Assembly (NCBI GenBank): GCA_045597945.1 | Contig: JAZLLD010000096.1 | Coordinates: forward strand, 1 to 12,868 | Direction of reading: 5' to 3' | DNA from: Colimorpha sp045597945 | GTDB lineage: Bacteria > Bacteroidota > Bacteroidia > Bacteroidales > P3 | DNA length: 12,868 nucleotides | Part shown: positions 1 to 7,600 of the stretch, piece after piece | How the letters are laid out: each line of letters starts with the position of its first letter | Numbering within the stretch: position 1 is the stretch's first letter | Made by a program: the position numbers and the translations under genes | Notes under the pieces: model-generated | What the model was told of the DNA's origin: nothing | What the model saw: the letters and a program-made list of their open reading frames with translations, nothing else | Databases searched by the model: none

Positions 1-20
1 CCTAGACCCGTCCTTCTCCC

Positions 21-110
21 GTTCCTTATCCTATATTTATACCTTATTTATACTATATTTATCCTATATATAATAGAATAACTAAGGTATAACTATAGTA
101 TAAATAAGGT
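21..110. repeat. AT-rich palindromic repeat of 11-bp units, copy 1
   Basis: Positions 26-69 hold four head-to-tail 11-bp units (26-36, 37-47, 48-58, 59-69) with consensus TTATMCYTATAT-like sequence; the first and last are identical (TTATCCTATAT). From about 80 to 110 the same units run on the opposite strand, so the element is a palindrome. The exact arms ACCTTATTTATACTATA (41-57) and their complement (94-110) pair over 17 bp around a 36-nt loop, with imperfect pairing further in. Bases 21-74 recur at 12815-12868 with one difference (T47 against G12841). It could be an interspersed repeat, a bidirectional terminator or a protein-binding array; no open frame fits it. Confidence 0.85.
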
Positions 111-184
111 AAAACTAGCGAAGGTTGTGCGGAACTACGGGAGTATGCGCAGGACTCACCGAAGGCTATTTTTATAGCGACAAT

Positions 185-245
185 AAAAAAAACATTAATT
201 CTTACACAAAAAAAAGCTTCATTACAAAAAAAGTTTGTATATTTG
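185..245 (+). promoter_or_regulatory. Bacteroidetes-type promoter with upstream A-tracts
   Basis: TATATTTG at 238-245 fits the Bacteroidetes primary sigma -7 consensus TAnnTTTG. No clear -33 TTTG lies at the usual distance. Three A-runs (185-192, 208-215, 226-232) lie just upstream at spacings of roughly two helical turns, which could act as an UP-like curved element. Transcription would begin near 251-252, directly at the 5' hairpin of the candidate RNA. The site lies well over 300 bases from the first convincing start codon (572), which favours an RNA gene or a long leader. Confidence 0.6.
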
Positions 246-250
246 TAGCA

Positions 251-505
251 CCGATGCAGAGAGCAATTGCATCGCAATCAATTGAGAAAGCGCATTATAG
301 CCTTATTCCTCACTTGTGAAACTTCGACAACTTCACCAAATGTAATAAGGGAATAAGGGTAGATGAACGCTAACTTTGTATGTATTCGTACACCTTTACG
401 ATACATCTTAGTGGCGCTATTCACCCGTACCTTATTTGTTATTACAGGGAGTCGAAGCCCTACAAGTGGAAGTGAGGTCACAATGGATGGCTCCACTTTC
501 TTTTT
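251..505 (+). ncRNA. Candidate structured small RNA (about 250 nt)
   Basis: By eye this stretch folds into a 5' hairpin, CGATGCA (252-258) with TGCATCG (268-274), then one long nested rod. Helices going inward are 285-290/496-501, 299-302/489-492, 308-315/470-477 (8 bp), 322-328/451-457 (7 bp), 342-348/439-445 (7 bp) and 352-358/430-436 (7 bp). The tip is a hairpin, 380-385/401-406 plus 387-390/397-400, with loop CACCTT. An asymmetric internal loop (329-341 against 446-450) interrupts the rod. A T-rich tract (497-505) follows the closing helix as in an intrinsic terminator. The promoter at 238-245 sets the strand. A rod with a central bubble recalls 6S RNA, but I recognise no family-specific motif; it may instead be a cassette-specific RNA or a long 5' leader of the gene at 572. 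Confidence 0.55.
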
Positions 506-571
506 GTATAATTCAACTCCGAGCCAAGTTGAGAACAATAGTTGTGCCCGACACGAAATAGGGTATCTTGC

Positions 572-982
572 ATGATTTTGGATGATCTTTTGAAAGGCTC
601 AAATACACCTTCCCCTGGCAGTTATACGTTTACTGCTAATACCCATCAACGTTATGAATCTGGAGTCCCTGTTAGAGGAGAACAGATTGGGGTCATGAGA
701 AGTATTAAAATTGAAAAAAATATTTCTGGAAACGAAGGCTATACGGTTTCAATTGTCCCAAGTATGAGTACGAAACCAATGAGAATCATGAGAGCCAGCC
801 ACGATTACGTATACTTACAAGGTTATGGCCATGACCAAATGGCTCTTATGCTCGGTGTTCCAGAATCAGCCGCATCATTTGCAAGCTATGCGTTAAGCAT
901 ATACTTTGAAGGAAGGGAAATTAAACATTGTAAGATTCACATGCTGGACCGCAATGTTGAAATAGACTACTATAACTTATAA
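572..982 (+). CDS. Hypothetical protein, first gene of AT-rich cassette
   Basis: A 136-residue protein I do not recognise. I chose ATG 572 (MILDDLLKGS); a TTG 30 bases upstream would add ten residues, but nothing supports it. There is no signal peptide or membrane segment. The N-terminal 40 residues are polar with Ser, Thr, Pro and Gly, and the remainder alternates beta-like stretches (YTVSIVPS, DYVYLQGYG) with a small Ala/Ser-rich helix (ESAASFASYALSIYF), so a small soluble alpha/beta fold is likely. The next gene starts five bases after its stop, so the two are probably co-transcribed. Codons are AT-rich, unlike the genes beyond 3600. No function is assigned. Confidence 0.7.
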   Translation: MILDDLLKGSNTPSPGSYTFTANTHQRYESGVPVRGEQIGVMRSIKIEKNISGNEGYTVSIVPSMSTKPMRIMRASHDYVYLQGYGHDQMALMLGVPESAASFASYALSIYFEGREIKHCKIHMLDRNVEIDYYNL

Positions 983-987
983 TCATC

Positions 988-1611
988 ATGGGGACTATTA
1001 TTGAGCAATATGTTGCAGAAGCGATTGCAGAATTAAAAGCAGGAAACGATGGGGATGCAGTATATCACCCACTATACAAAGCATGGAATGGATTTCGACA
1101 TAACCCTGCAATTCTAAAAGAAGTGACTGATTATGCACAATTTGGATCAGGAATGCTGAATTTTTTATCATTTGGAACTATATCTGATATCGACACACAG
1201 CAGCAAGTTGCCAGCATTGCTTATCTATTCCTGAGTAAAGCAATAAAAGAAAAAGCGAATGCTAATCACATAAAGAATCGGTTACTACTAATGGAGATGG
1301 CAAAGGAACCATTAAGTTACACTGTTATGTCCATTTTAAATTGTAGTATGTATTCAATTATTCCACCTTGGATGAAAGCTCGTGACGCAATGTACAAAAT
1401 GCAATATGCCGACATGTGTGCAGATTCTAGGATATGTGATTTCATTGGTATGACTAACCAGAAAACAGAACTTGAAGAAAAAATCAAAGCGGAATTTTTT
1501 GGAAGAGGTAAAACAAGAGAAAATATTATTGAGGAAGGAACGCGTCTTCACGCAAAACTACTTGATCATCTAGAAGAAATGGTTTTAGTTGACGAAGATA
1601 TTGATTTTTAA
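988..1611 (+). CDS. Hypothetical helical protein, second gene of cassette
   Basis: A 207-residue protein I do not recognise, starting at ATG 988 five bases after the previous stop. It appears mostly alpha-helical and soluble: the N-terminus (residues 1-20) is an amphipathic helix, the middle is rich in Met, Ala and Lys, and the last 50 residues are highly charged (EEKIKAEFFGRGKTRENIIEEG), ending in a very acidic tail (VDEDIDF). One hydrophobic patch around residues 112-128 (YTVMSILNCSMYSIIPPWM) contains a Pro pair and is too broken for a confident membrane span. It lies between another unknown and a TerB-like gene, and codon use is AT-rich like both. No catalytic motif is visible. Confidence 0.75.
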   Translation: MGTIIEQYVAEAIAELKAGNDGDAVYHPLYKAWNGFRHNPAILKEVTDYAQFGSGMLNFLSFGTISDIDTQQQVASIAYLFLSKAIKEKANANHIKNRLLLMEMAKEPLSYTVMSILNCSMYSIIPPWMKARDAMYKMQYADMCADSRICDFIGMTNQKTELEEKIKAEFFGRGKTRENIIEEGTRLHAKLLDHLEEMVLVDEDIDF

Positions 1612-1656
1612 GCAAACTACTTTAATATAAGAAACTTATCATAAAAAAACAACAAT

Positions 1657-2028
1657 ATGGAATTTAATGGTCTTGAATTATCCGCCATGGTAAATTTGGC
1701 AACCGCAATGGCCAAAGCCGACGGACACATTGCTGATACAGAAAAAACAGCAATAGCAAACGAACTGATTAATTTCGGTGTTGGGCATGATGAAATTGAC
1801 CCAATATTGAAAAGAGCTTTCATCATGAGCAATCGTGATGCAGTAACGGTTGTATCCTTGATGAACGAAAATCAAAAAAAATATGTAGCGGCATTTTTAG
1901 CTGTGATCATTGTTGCAGATGGAGAAATTGAGGACTCAGAAATAAAAATGTGGACACTCATTTCTGCATTATGCGAACTGCCAACAATGTCTATTGCCGA
2001 AGGATTGAAGTTTTGGAGAACTAATTAA
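1657..2028 (+). CDS. TerB-like helical domain protein
   Basis: This 123-residue protein matches the TerB fold as I know it: an all-helical domain made of two pseudo-repeats, each with an acidic DGxI motif. Here these are ADGHIADTEK (residues 21-30) and ADGEIEDSEI (87-96), with the hydrophobic helix VAAFLAVIIV just before the second. Asp22, Asp27, Asp88 and Asp93 are placed as expected for the metal-binding acidic residues of TerB. There is no signal peptide, so it should be cytoplasmic. TerB domains occur in tellurite/stress operons and in predicted phage-defence and surveillance islands, often as accessory modules to other enzymes; no other ter genes (terC, terD, terZ) are in the window. It is the last gene of the cassette, 45 bases after the previous stop and about 115 bases before a strong terminator. 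Family assignment is fairly sure, role is not. Confidence 0.75.
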   Translation: MEFNGLELSAMVNLATAMAKADGHIADTEKTAIANELINFGVGHDEIDPILKRAFIMSNRDAVTVVSLMNENQKKYVAAFLAVIIVADGEIEDSEIKMWTLISALCELPTMSIAEGLKFWRTN

Positions 2029-2144
2029 CCTTTAGACTTGCTAATAATGTATCATTAACGCCAACAAGATAATGTTGGTTATGAAGCAGATATCGGTGTC
2101 TTTTTTTGAACGTTGAAATGAGAAAGACTCCTTGCTGTTTACTT

Positions 2145-2181
2145 GTGGGGGCAGATTTTCAATCTGTCCCCACGATTATTT
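2145..2181 (+). terminator. Intrinsic terminator of the AT-rich cassette
   Basis: A 13-bp stem pairs 2145-2157 (GTGGGGGCAGATT) with 2161-2173 around a three-base loop, with only one G-T wobble. It is followed by the T-rich tract ATTATTTTTAC. A weaker hairpin lies upstream (CCAACA 2061-2066 with TGTTGG 2073-2078), and a run of seven T begins at 2101. This closes transcription of the three genes ending at 2028. Confidence 0.85.
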
Positions 2182-2283
2182 TTACTTTCAACACGCGACC
2201 GGGCATATTATTTTTGAACAAATCGCAATTTGTCAATATATTTTGAGAGGATTAGTCTGGAGGGAGGGGGAAATGCCTATCTG

Positions 2284-2302
2284 AAAAATATCGGTATTTT
2301 TT
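2284..2302 (-). terminator. Possible weak terminator downstream of rsgA
   Basis: AAAAATA (2284-2290) pairs with TATTTTT (2295-2301) around a TCGG loop, 40 bases past the rsgA stop. On the minus strand this gives an AT-only stem whose 3' arm is itself a U-run. The stem is weak, so termination here is a guess. Confidence 0.3.
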
Positions 2303-2342
2303 GCACGCATATATAAATACACACAATAAATGTCTCGTCAAA

Positions 2343-3314
2343 TCACCTTGTCACATTGCCACCCTCGATTTGATCGTAGATGCCGAGGTAGTTGTTGTAG
2401 CGTTCGGCGGAGATGAGGCCTTGGTCCACGGCATCTTTCACGGCGCAGTGGGGTTCGTGGCGGTGGGTGCAGTTGGCAAAGTGGCAGTCGTGGAGCACGC
2501 GACGCATCTCGGGAAAGAAATGGGATAGTTCCTCGGGCTTGATGTCCACCATGCCGAACTCTTTGATGCCGGGGCTGTCGATGAGGAAGGAGGTTCCGGC
2601 ATCGGCCAAAGGCAGGGGGAACATCTCGGCAAAGGTGGTGGTGTGCTTGCCCTTCATGCTCCACTCGCTGACGTCGCCAACACGCAGGTCCAGCCCCGGA
2701 GCAAGGGCGTTGAGCATGGCCGATTTGCCCACGCCGGAATGGCCTGAGAAGAGGACGGTCTGCCCAGAAATAAGATTGCGAAGTTCTTGTATTCCATCGC
2801 CTTTCAACGCGCTAACGGCATAGACGGGATAGCCTGCCGACTCGTAGATTTCCTTCACCTCGTTGTGGATCTGCCAGAGTTCATCGTCGTATAAATCCAC
2901 CTTGTTGAAGATGATGCAGGCCGGGATATGGTAGGCTTCGGCCGTGACCAGCAGGCGGTCGATAAACCCGGTGGAAGTACGGGGAAAGCCCAGTGTGGCC
3001 ACGACGCAAAGGCGGTCGATATTGGCAGCAATCACATGGGTCTGCTTGGAGAGTTTGGTGGCCTTGCGGACGATGTAGTTGCGGCGGTCGCGCACTTCCT
3101 GGATAACCCCGGTGCCATCGTCCTGCAGCAGATACTCGACATAGTCGCCTACGGCCACGGGATTGGTCTGTTTATTGCCACGCAGACGGTAGTTGCCTCT
3201 CAGCCTACACTCAACCAAGGCCTCCGACCACTGCTGTGCCGAAAGCTCGCTGTCGAGGGGTGTGGGCAGCACCTTGTACCAGCTGCCAGTTGTGCGAATG
3301 ACGAGTCCTTCCAT
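2343..3314 (-). CDS. rsgA: Ribosome small-subunit GTPase RsgA (YjeQ)
   Basis: RsgA is a circularly permuted GTPase that binds the 30S subunit late in assembly and checks its maturation. This 323-residue protein has the family order: an N-terminal OB-fold (about residues 1-90, including VAVGDYVEY), then permuted GTPase motifs G4 NKVD (137-140), G5 SAL (168-170), G1/P-loop GHSGVGKS (191-198), the G2 threonines (225-227) and G3 DSPG (246-249). The C-terminal zinc motif is C277-x4-C282-x-H284-x5-C290, the spacing of E. coli YjeQ. I chose ATG 3314 (MEGLVIRTTG). The open frame runs 60 codons further upstream, but that stretch is low-complexity and contains the likely promoter. It is a core gene transcribed alone, opposite to both neighbours. 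Confidence 0.97.
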   Translation of the reverse strand: MEGLVIRTTGSWYKVLPTPLDSELSAQQWSEALVECRLRGNYRLRGNKQTNPVAVGDYVEYLLQDDGTGVIQEVRDRRNYIVRKATKLSKQTHVIAANIDRLCVVATLGFPRTSTGFIDRLLVTAEAYHIPACIIFNKVDLYDDELWQIHNEVKEIYESAGYPVYAVSALKGDGIQELRNLISGQTVLFSGHSGVGKSAMLNALAPGLDLRVGDVSEWSMKGKHTTTFAEMFPLPLADAGTSFLIDSPGIKEFGMVDIKPEELSHFFPEMRRVLHDCHFANCTHRHEPHCAVKDAVDQGLISAERYNNYLGIYDQIEGGNVTR

Positions 3315-3374
3315 ATTGATATTTAAATTATTATCAGCAGTTTTCGGCTTGATGGCCGCCACTGATATTTTTTG

Positions 3375-3382
3375 CAAAAATA
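3375..3382 (-). promoter_or_regulatory. Likely -7 element of rsgA
   Basis: On the minus strand 3375-3382 reads TATTTTTG, fitting TAnnTTTG, about 60 bases before the rsgA start. A TTTG lies 16 bases further upstream, shorter than the usual spacing near 19, so the -33 box is uncertain. It also argues against the longer rsgA start. Confidence 0.5.
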
Positions 3383-3576
3383 CGAAGAAAAAATGAATCA
3401 AAAAGAAAAAAGGTTTGCCATGATTTTTGTAGTGCCCATTTGGAGTTCCAAGCCTCAGCCCAAACGCTGATTTCCGAGGATGGTAAAGCCTCACAAAATA
3501 GTCGTCAAAGGGATGCCGGACAGTTAATATTGAAAGGAAAAAGAATGCGAGTTATTAATAATTAAATATTTTTTAG

Positions 3577-3584
3577 TATCTTTG
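3577..3584 (+). promoter_or_regulatory. -7 element of the beta-galactosidase operon
   Basis: TATCTTTG fits the Bacteroidetes TAnnTTTG consensus and sits 16 bases before the ATG at 3601, implying a very short leader. No clear -33 box is seen in the AT-rich DNA upstream. The divergent spacer 3315-3600 holds this site and the rsgA promoter, and I see no gene in it. Confidence 0.65.
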
Positions 3585-3600
3585 CATTTTATTTATACTT

Positions 3601-6600
3601 ATGAAGAAGAAGTATTGTTTTATTATAACGCTGTTAATCTATATCTTAGCGAATATGCCCACCGCTCTGATGGCTCAGGACGCATGGGACGATGTGAATA
3701 CTTACAGTATCAACAAGGTGGCTCCCCACACAAATGTGATACCTTATGCTGATGAAGGCGATATTGCCAATCTGCGCTACATGGAATCGCCCTACTACAG
3801 GAGTCTGAACGGCAAATGGAAGTTCTATCTGGCCGAGGAGCCAACCGCCTGCCCTAAGAATTTTATGAAGGCCGACTTCGACGCTTCGCAGTGGAGCGAC
3901 ATCAACGTGCCCGGCAACATTGAGCTGCAGGGTTTCGGCATCCCTGTATACACCAACACCCACAACGAGTTTCCGAGTAATCCGCCCTACGCTCCCCGCG
4001 AGTTTAACCCTACGGGATGCTATGTGCACGATTTCCAGGTGCCCGAGAGTTGGCGCAGCCGCCGCATCTTCATGAAGTTTGGCGCGGTGCGCTCGGCCAT
4101 GTACCTCTATATCAACGGCACACGCGTGGGCTATTCCGAAGACTCCAAGACTCCGACAGAATTTGAGATTACGAAATATGTCCATCCCGGCCAAAACCGC
4201 CTGGCCGTGAAAGTGATAAGGTTTAGCGACGGCAGCTATCTTGAATGCCAGGATATGTGGCGGATGAGCGGCATCACCCGCGATGTCTGCATCTACTCCA
4301 CTCCCCGCATTTTTGTGAGCGACTACCGCGTGATTGCGAACTACGGCGAGAAGACTGGCGAGGGTTTCTTGGACCTCAACATCGACCTTTCGACCACCAT
4401 TCCCAACCACATGAGCCTGGAAATCGACCTCCTGGACAACGACAGCAATGTGGTGATGCACACTGAGAAAGCACTGGAGCCCAACGACTGGTTTGTGATG
4501 TTCAACGGCGAGGAATGCCATGTGAAGGAGGTGCACCCCTGGACAGCCGAGACCCCCTACCTCTACACCATGGTGATGCGGCTGAAGAACACAGGCGGCA
4601 CCGTGGTGGAAACCCTGGGCTGCAAGGTGGGATTCCGCAATGTGGCCATAAAGAATGTGGAATATGCCGTAGCCGACACTGTACTGACCACCAGACAGTT
4701 GTGCGTGAACGGCGTGCCTATTACCATCAAGGGCGTCAACCGCCACGAACACAGTCCCTACAACGGCCAGTATGTGAGCCGCGAAGAGATGGAGTTCGAC
4801 ATTATGCTCATGAAACACTTGAACATCAACGCAGTGCGCACATGCCATTATCCCGACGACGAATACTGGTATGAGCTCTGCGACAAATACGGCCTCTATA
4901 TCTGGGATGAAGCCAATGTGGAATCTCATGCCCAAGGCTACGGCGAAGGCAGCCTGGCCAAGAAAGAGGAATGGGCCGAACCGATGATTTATCGCGTGAA
5001 CAACATGATGCACCGCGACCGCAACTATCCCTCGGTCATAGCCTGGTCGCTCGGCAACGAATGCGGCAACGGCATTGCCATGGAGAAGGCTTACCGCTAC
5101 TTGAAATCCAAAGAGACAACCCGCCCCGTCACTTATGAACGTGCCGTAATGGACTGGAACACAGATGTGGTTGGCGTGATGTACCCCAGCGTAGACTACC
5201 TTTCCGACTACTGCCGAGAATGGCGTGCGCTGGACAATGTATACACCCGCACCGAGAAAGCCCCCACCGACTACGACAAGAAGGAGATGCAGCAGGACAA
5301 TCGCCGCCGCCCCTACATCATGGTGGAATACTGCCACGCTATGGGCAACAGCATGGGCGGACTGAAAGAATATTGGGACACCATCAACAAATATCCCCAA
5401 TTGCAAGGCGGTTTCATTTGGGACTGGGCAGACCAGAGTTTCATTGTTATCGACTCCACTTCGCCATACGCTCCTTATCCCATGTCGCCATTCTGGTATG
5501 CTGTGGGAGGCGATTTCGGCCAACTGCCTGGCGTACAGGACGACGACGCTTTTTGCGCCAACGGCGTGGTAAATAGCGACCGCCGACTTCATGCCCATGC
5601 CAACGAAGTGCAGCAAGTGTATCAAAATCTGAAAGTGCAGCAAGTCACCCTTATGAGCGGCGAGCAGTTCTACACCCTTCACAACGAATTCAATTTCCGC
5701 GATGCTAACGATTTTATCTGCAACTACAAGATTTTCTCCTCGTTGCGCGACAGCATCTATGCCGACACCATCCAACCTGTTCTGCCGGCTGGTGGCAGCT
5801 GCCGCCTAGAGTTCCGCCGCCCCGATATCGAGGCCTTGCCTGACGAGCGATTCTTTATCCGATTCAACTTCACCGGCGACAGCTACGAGGTGGACGACCC
5901 CTACGAGGCCGGAACCTCATGGGTTTTCTCAGAGAACAGCCACAACGAATTTGAGATGACCGACATCGAAGTGCCAACAGACAGCATCGACATTGACGGT
6001 ATGCCAACCAATAAATTTGCCTGCAACCACAACAAATTGACTCACACCATAGTGATGAGCAACGATAACATCTTCTCGCTCAGCATCGACAGTCGCAACG
6101 GCTACGTCACCAGCTATAAACACCATGGCAAAGAACTGTTGCACAACCCCATACGATGGAACTTCTGGCGTCCGCCAACGCTTAACGACTTGGTTGACCC
6201 ATGGGGTGCTCGCGCTTGGGACGGTCTTGACGACCTCAGCGCCACTCCCATAAGCTGCACCGTTACCAGACCCAACCGCCCAGACCTTATGGCCGAGGTA
6301 TGGTTAGAATTAGACCTCACTAGCCAAGAAGGTCGCTCAATGAGGCTGACTGAAGTCATCAGTGTTGACGCCCTAGGACGTATGCAAATGAACTTCAAGC
6401 TCTTCACATTAGGAAACTACCGCACACTGCCAAAGTTAGGCGTCCAACTCGGCATCGATAGCAGCTGCAACCAGGTGCAATGGTGGGGCAACTTCTACGA
6501 AACCTACCCCGACCGCAAAGAGGCTCAATGGCAAGGGTTGAACACTTCCGAGCCACAAGAAATTAGTGGAGAGATGCACGTTGTGCCACAAGAAAGCGGC

Positions 6601-7527
6601 AACCGTTCCGCCTACTGGACATCTTTTGCTATCGGCGACCAACGCCTCAATTTCTGCACCGCCGACGACAACCAACTCTACTTCAGCCTCCGCGAGTACG
6701 ATGACAGCGTAATCACTGCAGCACGCCGCATCAATCAGCTCACCAAGGCCGACCACTATATTGTGAATATCGATGCTCGCCAGTCGGGTCTTGGCACTGC
6801 CACCTGCGGTCCCGGTGTGCGCAAACAATACCGCATCAATGGCGACAGCCTTCAGCAATTTGCCATCGTGCTGGTTCCTTCCTCCGAAGGCGACAACACC
6901 AATCTCTGGCAATTCTGCGGTACCTATTTCGATGAGACTAAGAATATAACTCCAGGAGGTGTGCAACTGACTGGTGAGATAAAGTACAAAAAGGTTGTCG
7001 ATAGCATCGCCGTAACGGCCTATGGCGACAACTCTCAGCCTTCCAACCACCCCAGCTTCCAATACTGCAAAGACTACCCCCTGGTGCTCACCGATCATCA
7101 CCTCGGCATCATAGGCAACTACGGTGAGGGGTGGACCGGTTTCAGCGGCCGCGACAGCGTTGACCTTACTATTGCCCTGACCGAGCCAATCGACCTTCAG
7201 CAAGTGTCTATCGGATTTTGCCACAATGCCAACGACTGGGTGTTCCAACCCAACCAAGTGGAAATTCAATGGTCAACCAACGGTCGCAAATACTCCAACT
7301 GGCAGCCCCTGAGTGCCGTGCGTCCCATCCAGGACATCGCGAAAGACAGCCGCCGAGTATCTATGCGCCACATATTTGCCCCCGGCAAAGGGCTGTTCCA
7401 TCCCGCCGAAGCCGCCAAAGTACGATTTATCCGCATCCGCATCCGCACACAAGCTACCCTCCCCGAATGGCATGTAGGCCACGGCCAGCCAGCATGGCTG
7501 ATGATTGACGAAATCAACGTGAAATAA
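3601..7527 (+). CDS. lacZ: Secreted GH2 beta-galactosidase with C-terminal accessory module
   Basis: Hydrolyses terminal beta-D-galactosides. It has a signal peptide (cleavage likely after residue 25, MA-QD), so it acts in the periplasm or outside. The order follows LacZ: sugar-binding beta-sandwich (about 70-245, with DMWRMSG from 218), Ig-like domain, TIM barrel (about 352-660) with GVNRHEH (378-384) and His416, then the beta-galactosidase small-chain region (about 850-1075, PPTLND and YPDRKEA). The catalytic acid/base is Glu487 (WSLGNECGNG) and the nucleophile Glu576 (VEYCHAMGNS); GGFIWDWADQ follows. At 1308 residues it is about 285 longer than E. coli LacZ. Most of the excess is a C-terminal beta-rich module (about 1090-1308, ending AWLMIDEINVK) that resembles the F5/8-type C or similar domains on Bacteroidetes glycosidases. 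It is the first gene of a plus-strand run. The exact linkage cleaved cannot be read from sequence. Confidence 0.95.
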   Translation: MKKKYCFIITLLIYILANMPTALMAQDAWDDVNTYSINKVAPHTNVIPYADEGDIANLRYMESPYYRSLNGKWKFYLAEEPTACPKNFMKADFDASQWSDINVPGNIELQGFGIPVYTNTHNEFPSNPPYAPREFNPTGCYVHDFQVPESWRSRRIFMKFGAVRSAMYLYINGTRVGYSEDSKTPTEFEITKYVHPGQNRLAVKVIRFSDGSYLECQDMWRMSGITRDVCIYSTPRIFVSDYRVIANYGEKTGEGFLDLNIDLSTTIPNHMSLEIDLLDNDSNVVMHTEKALEPNDWFVMFNGEECHVKEVHPWTAETPYLYTMVMRLKNTGGTVVETLGCKVGFRNVAIKNVEYAVADTVLTTRQLCVNGVPITIKGVNRHEHSPYNGQYVSREEMEFDIMLMKHLNINAVRTCHYPDDEYWYELCDKYGLYIWDEANVESHAQGYGEGSLAKKEEWAEPMIYRVNNMMHRDRNYPSVIAWSLGNECGNGIAMEKAYRYLKSKETTRPVTYERAVMDWNTDVVGVMYPSVDYLSDYCREWRALDNVYTRTEKAPTDYDKKEMQQDNRRRPYIMVEYCHAMGNSMGGLKEYWDTINKYPQLQGGFIWDWADQSFIVIDSTSPYAPYPMSPFWYAVGGDFGQLPGVQDDDAFCANGVVNSDRRLHAHANEVQQVYQNLKVQQVTLMSGEQFYTLHNEFNFRDANDFICNYKIFSSLRDSIYADTIQPVLPAGGSCRLEFRRPDIEALPDERFFIRFNFTGDSYEVDDPYEAGTSWVFSENSHNEFEMTDIEVPTDSIDIDGMPTNKFACNHNKLTHTIVMSNDNIFSLSIDSRNGYVTSYKHHGKELLHNPIRWNFWRPPTLNDLVDPWGARAWDGLDDLSATPISCTVTRPNRPDLMAEVWLELDLTSQEGRSMRLTEVISVDALGRMQMNFKLFTLGNYRTLPKLGVQLGIDSSCNQVQWWGNFYETYPDRKEAQWQGLNTSEPQEISGEMHVVPQESGNRSAYWTSFAIGDQRLNFCTADDNQLYFSLREYDDSVITAARRINQLTKADHYIVNIDARQSGLGTATCGPGVRKQYRINGDSLQQFAIVLVPSSEGDNTNLWQFCGTYFDETKNITPGGVQLTGEIKYKKVVDSIAVTAYGDNSQPSNHPSFQYCKDYPLVLTDHHLGIIGNYGEGWTGFSGRDSVDLTIALTEPIDLQQVSIGFCHNANDWVFQPNQVEIQWSTNGRKYSNWQPLSAVRPIQDIAKDSRRVSMRHIFAPGKGLFHPAEAAKVRFIRIRIRTQATLPEWHVGHGQPAWLMIDEINVK

Positions 7528-7600
7528 ATAATATGGACTAATATTTATATATAGGCTTTAACAACAATCCGCAATCTAACATCACAAATAAAAAGACAGC

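Larger units (their letters stand above)
2029..2342. other. Gene-free spacer between cassette and rsgA
   Basis: Apart from the terminator at 2145-2181, this 314-base spacer holds no convincing gene. It contains a small AT hairpin (ACAAAT/ATTTGT, 2219-2234) and a purine-rich tract around 2261-2274 that resembles a strong Shine-Dalgarno before ATGCC, but that frame stops after three codons. A short near-repeat, ATATCGGT followed by T-rich DNA, occurs at 2090 and 2288. The 3' ends of the plus-strand cassette and the minus-strand rsgA meet here. Confidence 0.6.

Noticed and set aside
111..237. A possible gene or terminator between the repeat and the promoter (GCTAT/ATAGC hairpin at 165-178)
   Set aside because: The stem is only 5 bp with no T-run after it, and the small plus-strand open frame starting at 125 crosses the promoter and the RNA 5' hairpin.
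278..538. An 86-codon open frame on the minus strand over the candidate RNA
   Set aside because: It covers the same paired segments as the rod, has no minus-strand TAnnTTTG box upstream and no domain; open frames on both strands here are best explained by structured non-coding DNA.
2209..2216. TATTTTTG on the plus strand, matching the -7 consensus
   Set aside because: No gene lies downstream on this strand before rsgA antisense, and no -33 box is present; a chance match in AT-rich DNA is likely.
2261..2280. Purine-rich tract resembling a strong ribosome binding site before ATGCC
   Set aside because: The frame stops after three codons, so there is no coding region; the G-runs might stack but nothing supports a role.
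3315..3494. A 60-codon N-terminal extension of RsgA
   Set aside because: The extension is low-complexity and crosses the likely promoter (3375-3382); RsgA proteins normally begin just before the OB-fold, as ATG 3314 gives.
3646..5775. A 709-codon open frame on the minus strand
   Set aside because: It is the antisense of the beta-galactosidase gene; the His/Val-rich composition is typical of a shadow frame in GC-rich coding DNA, and the sense product has all catalytic motifs.
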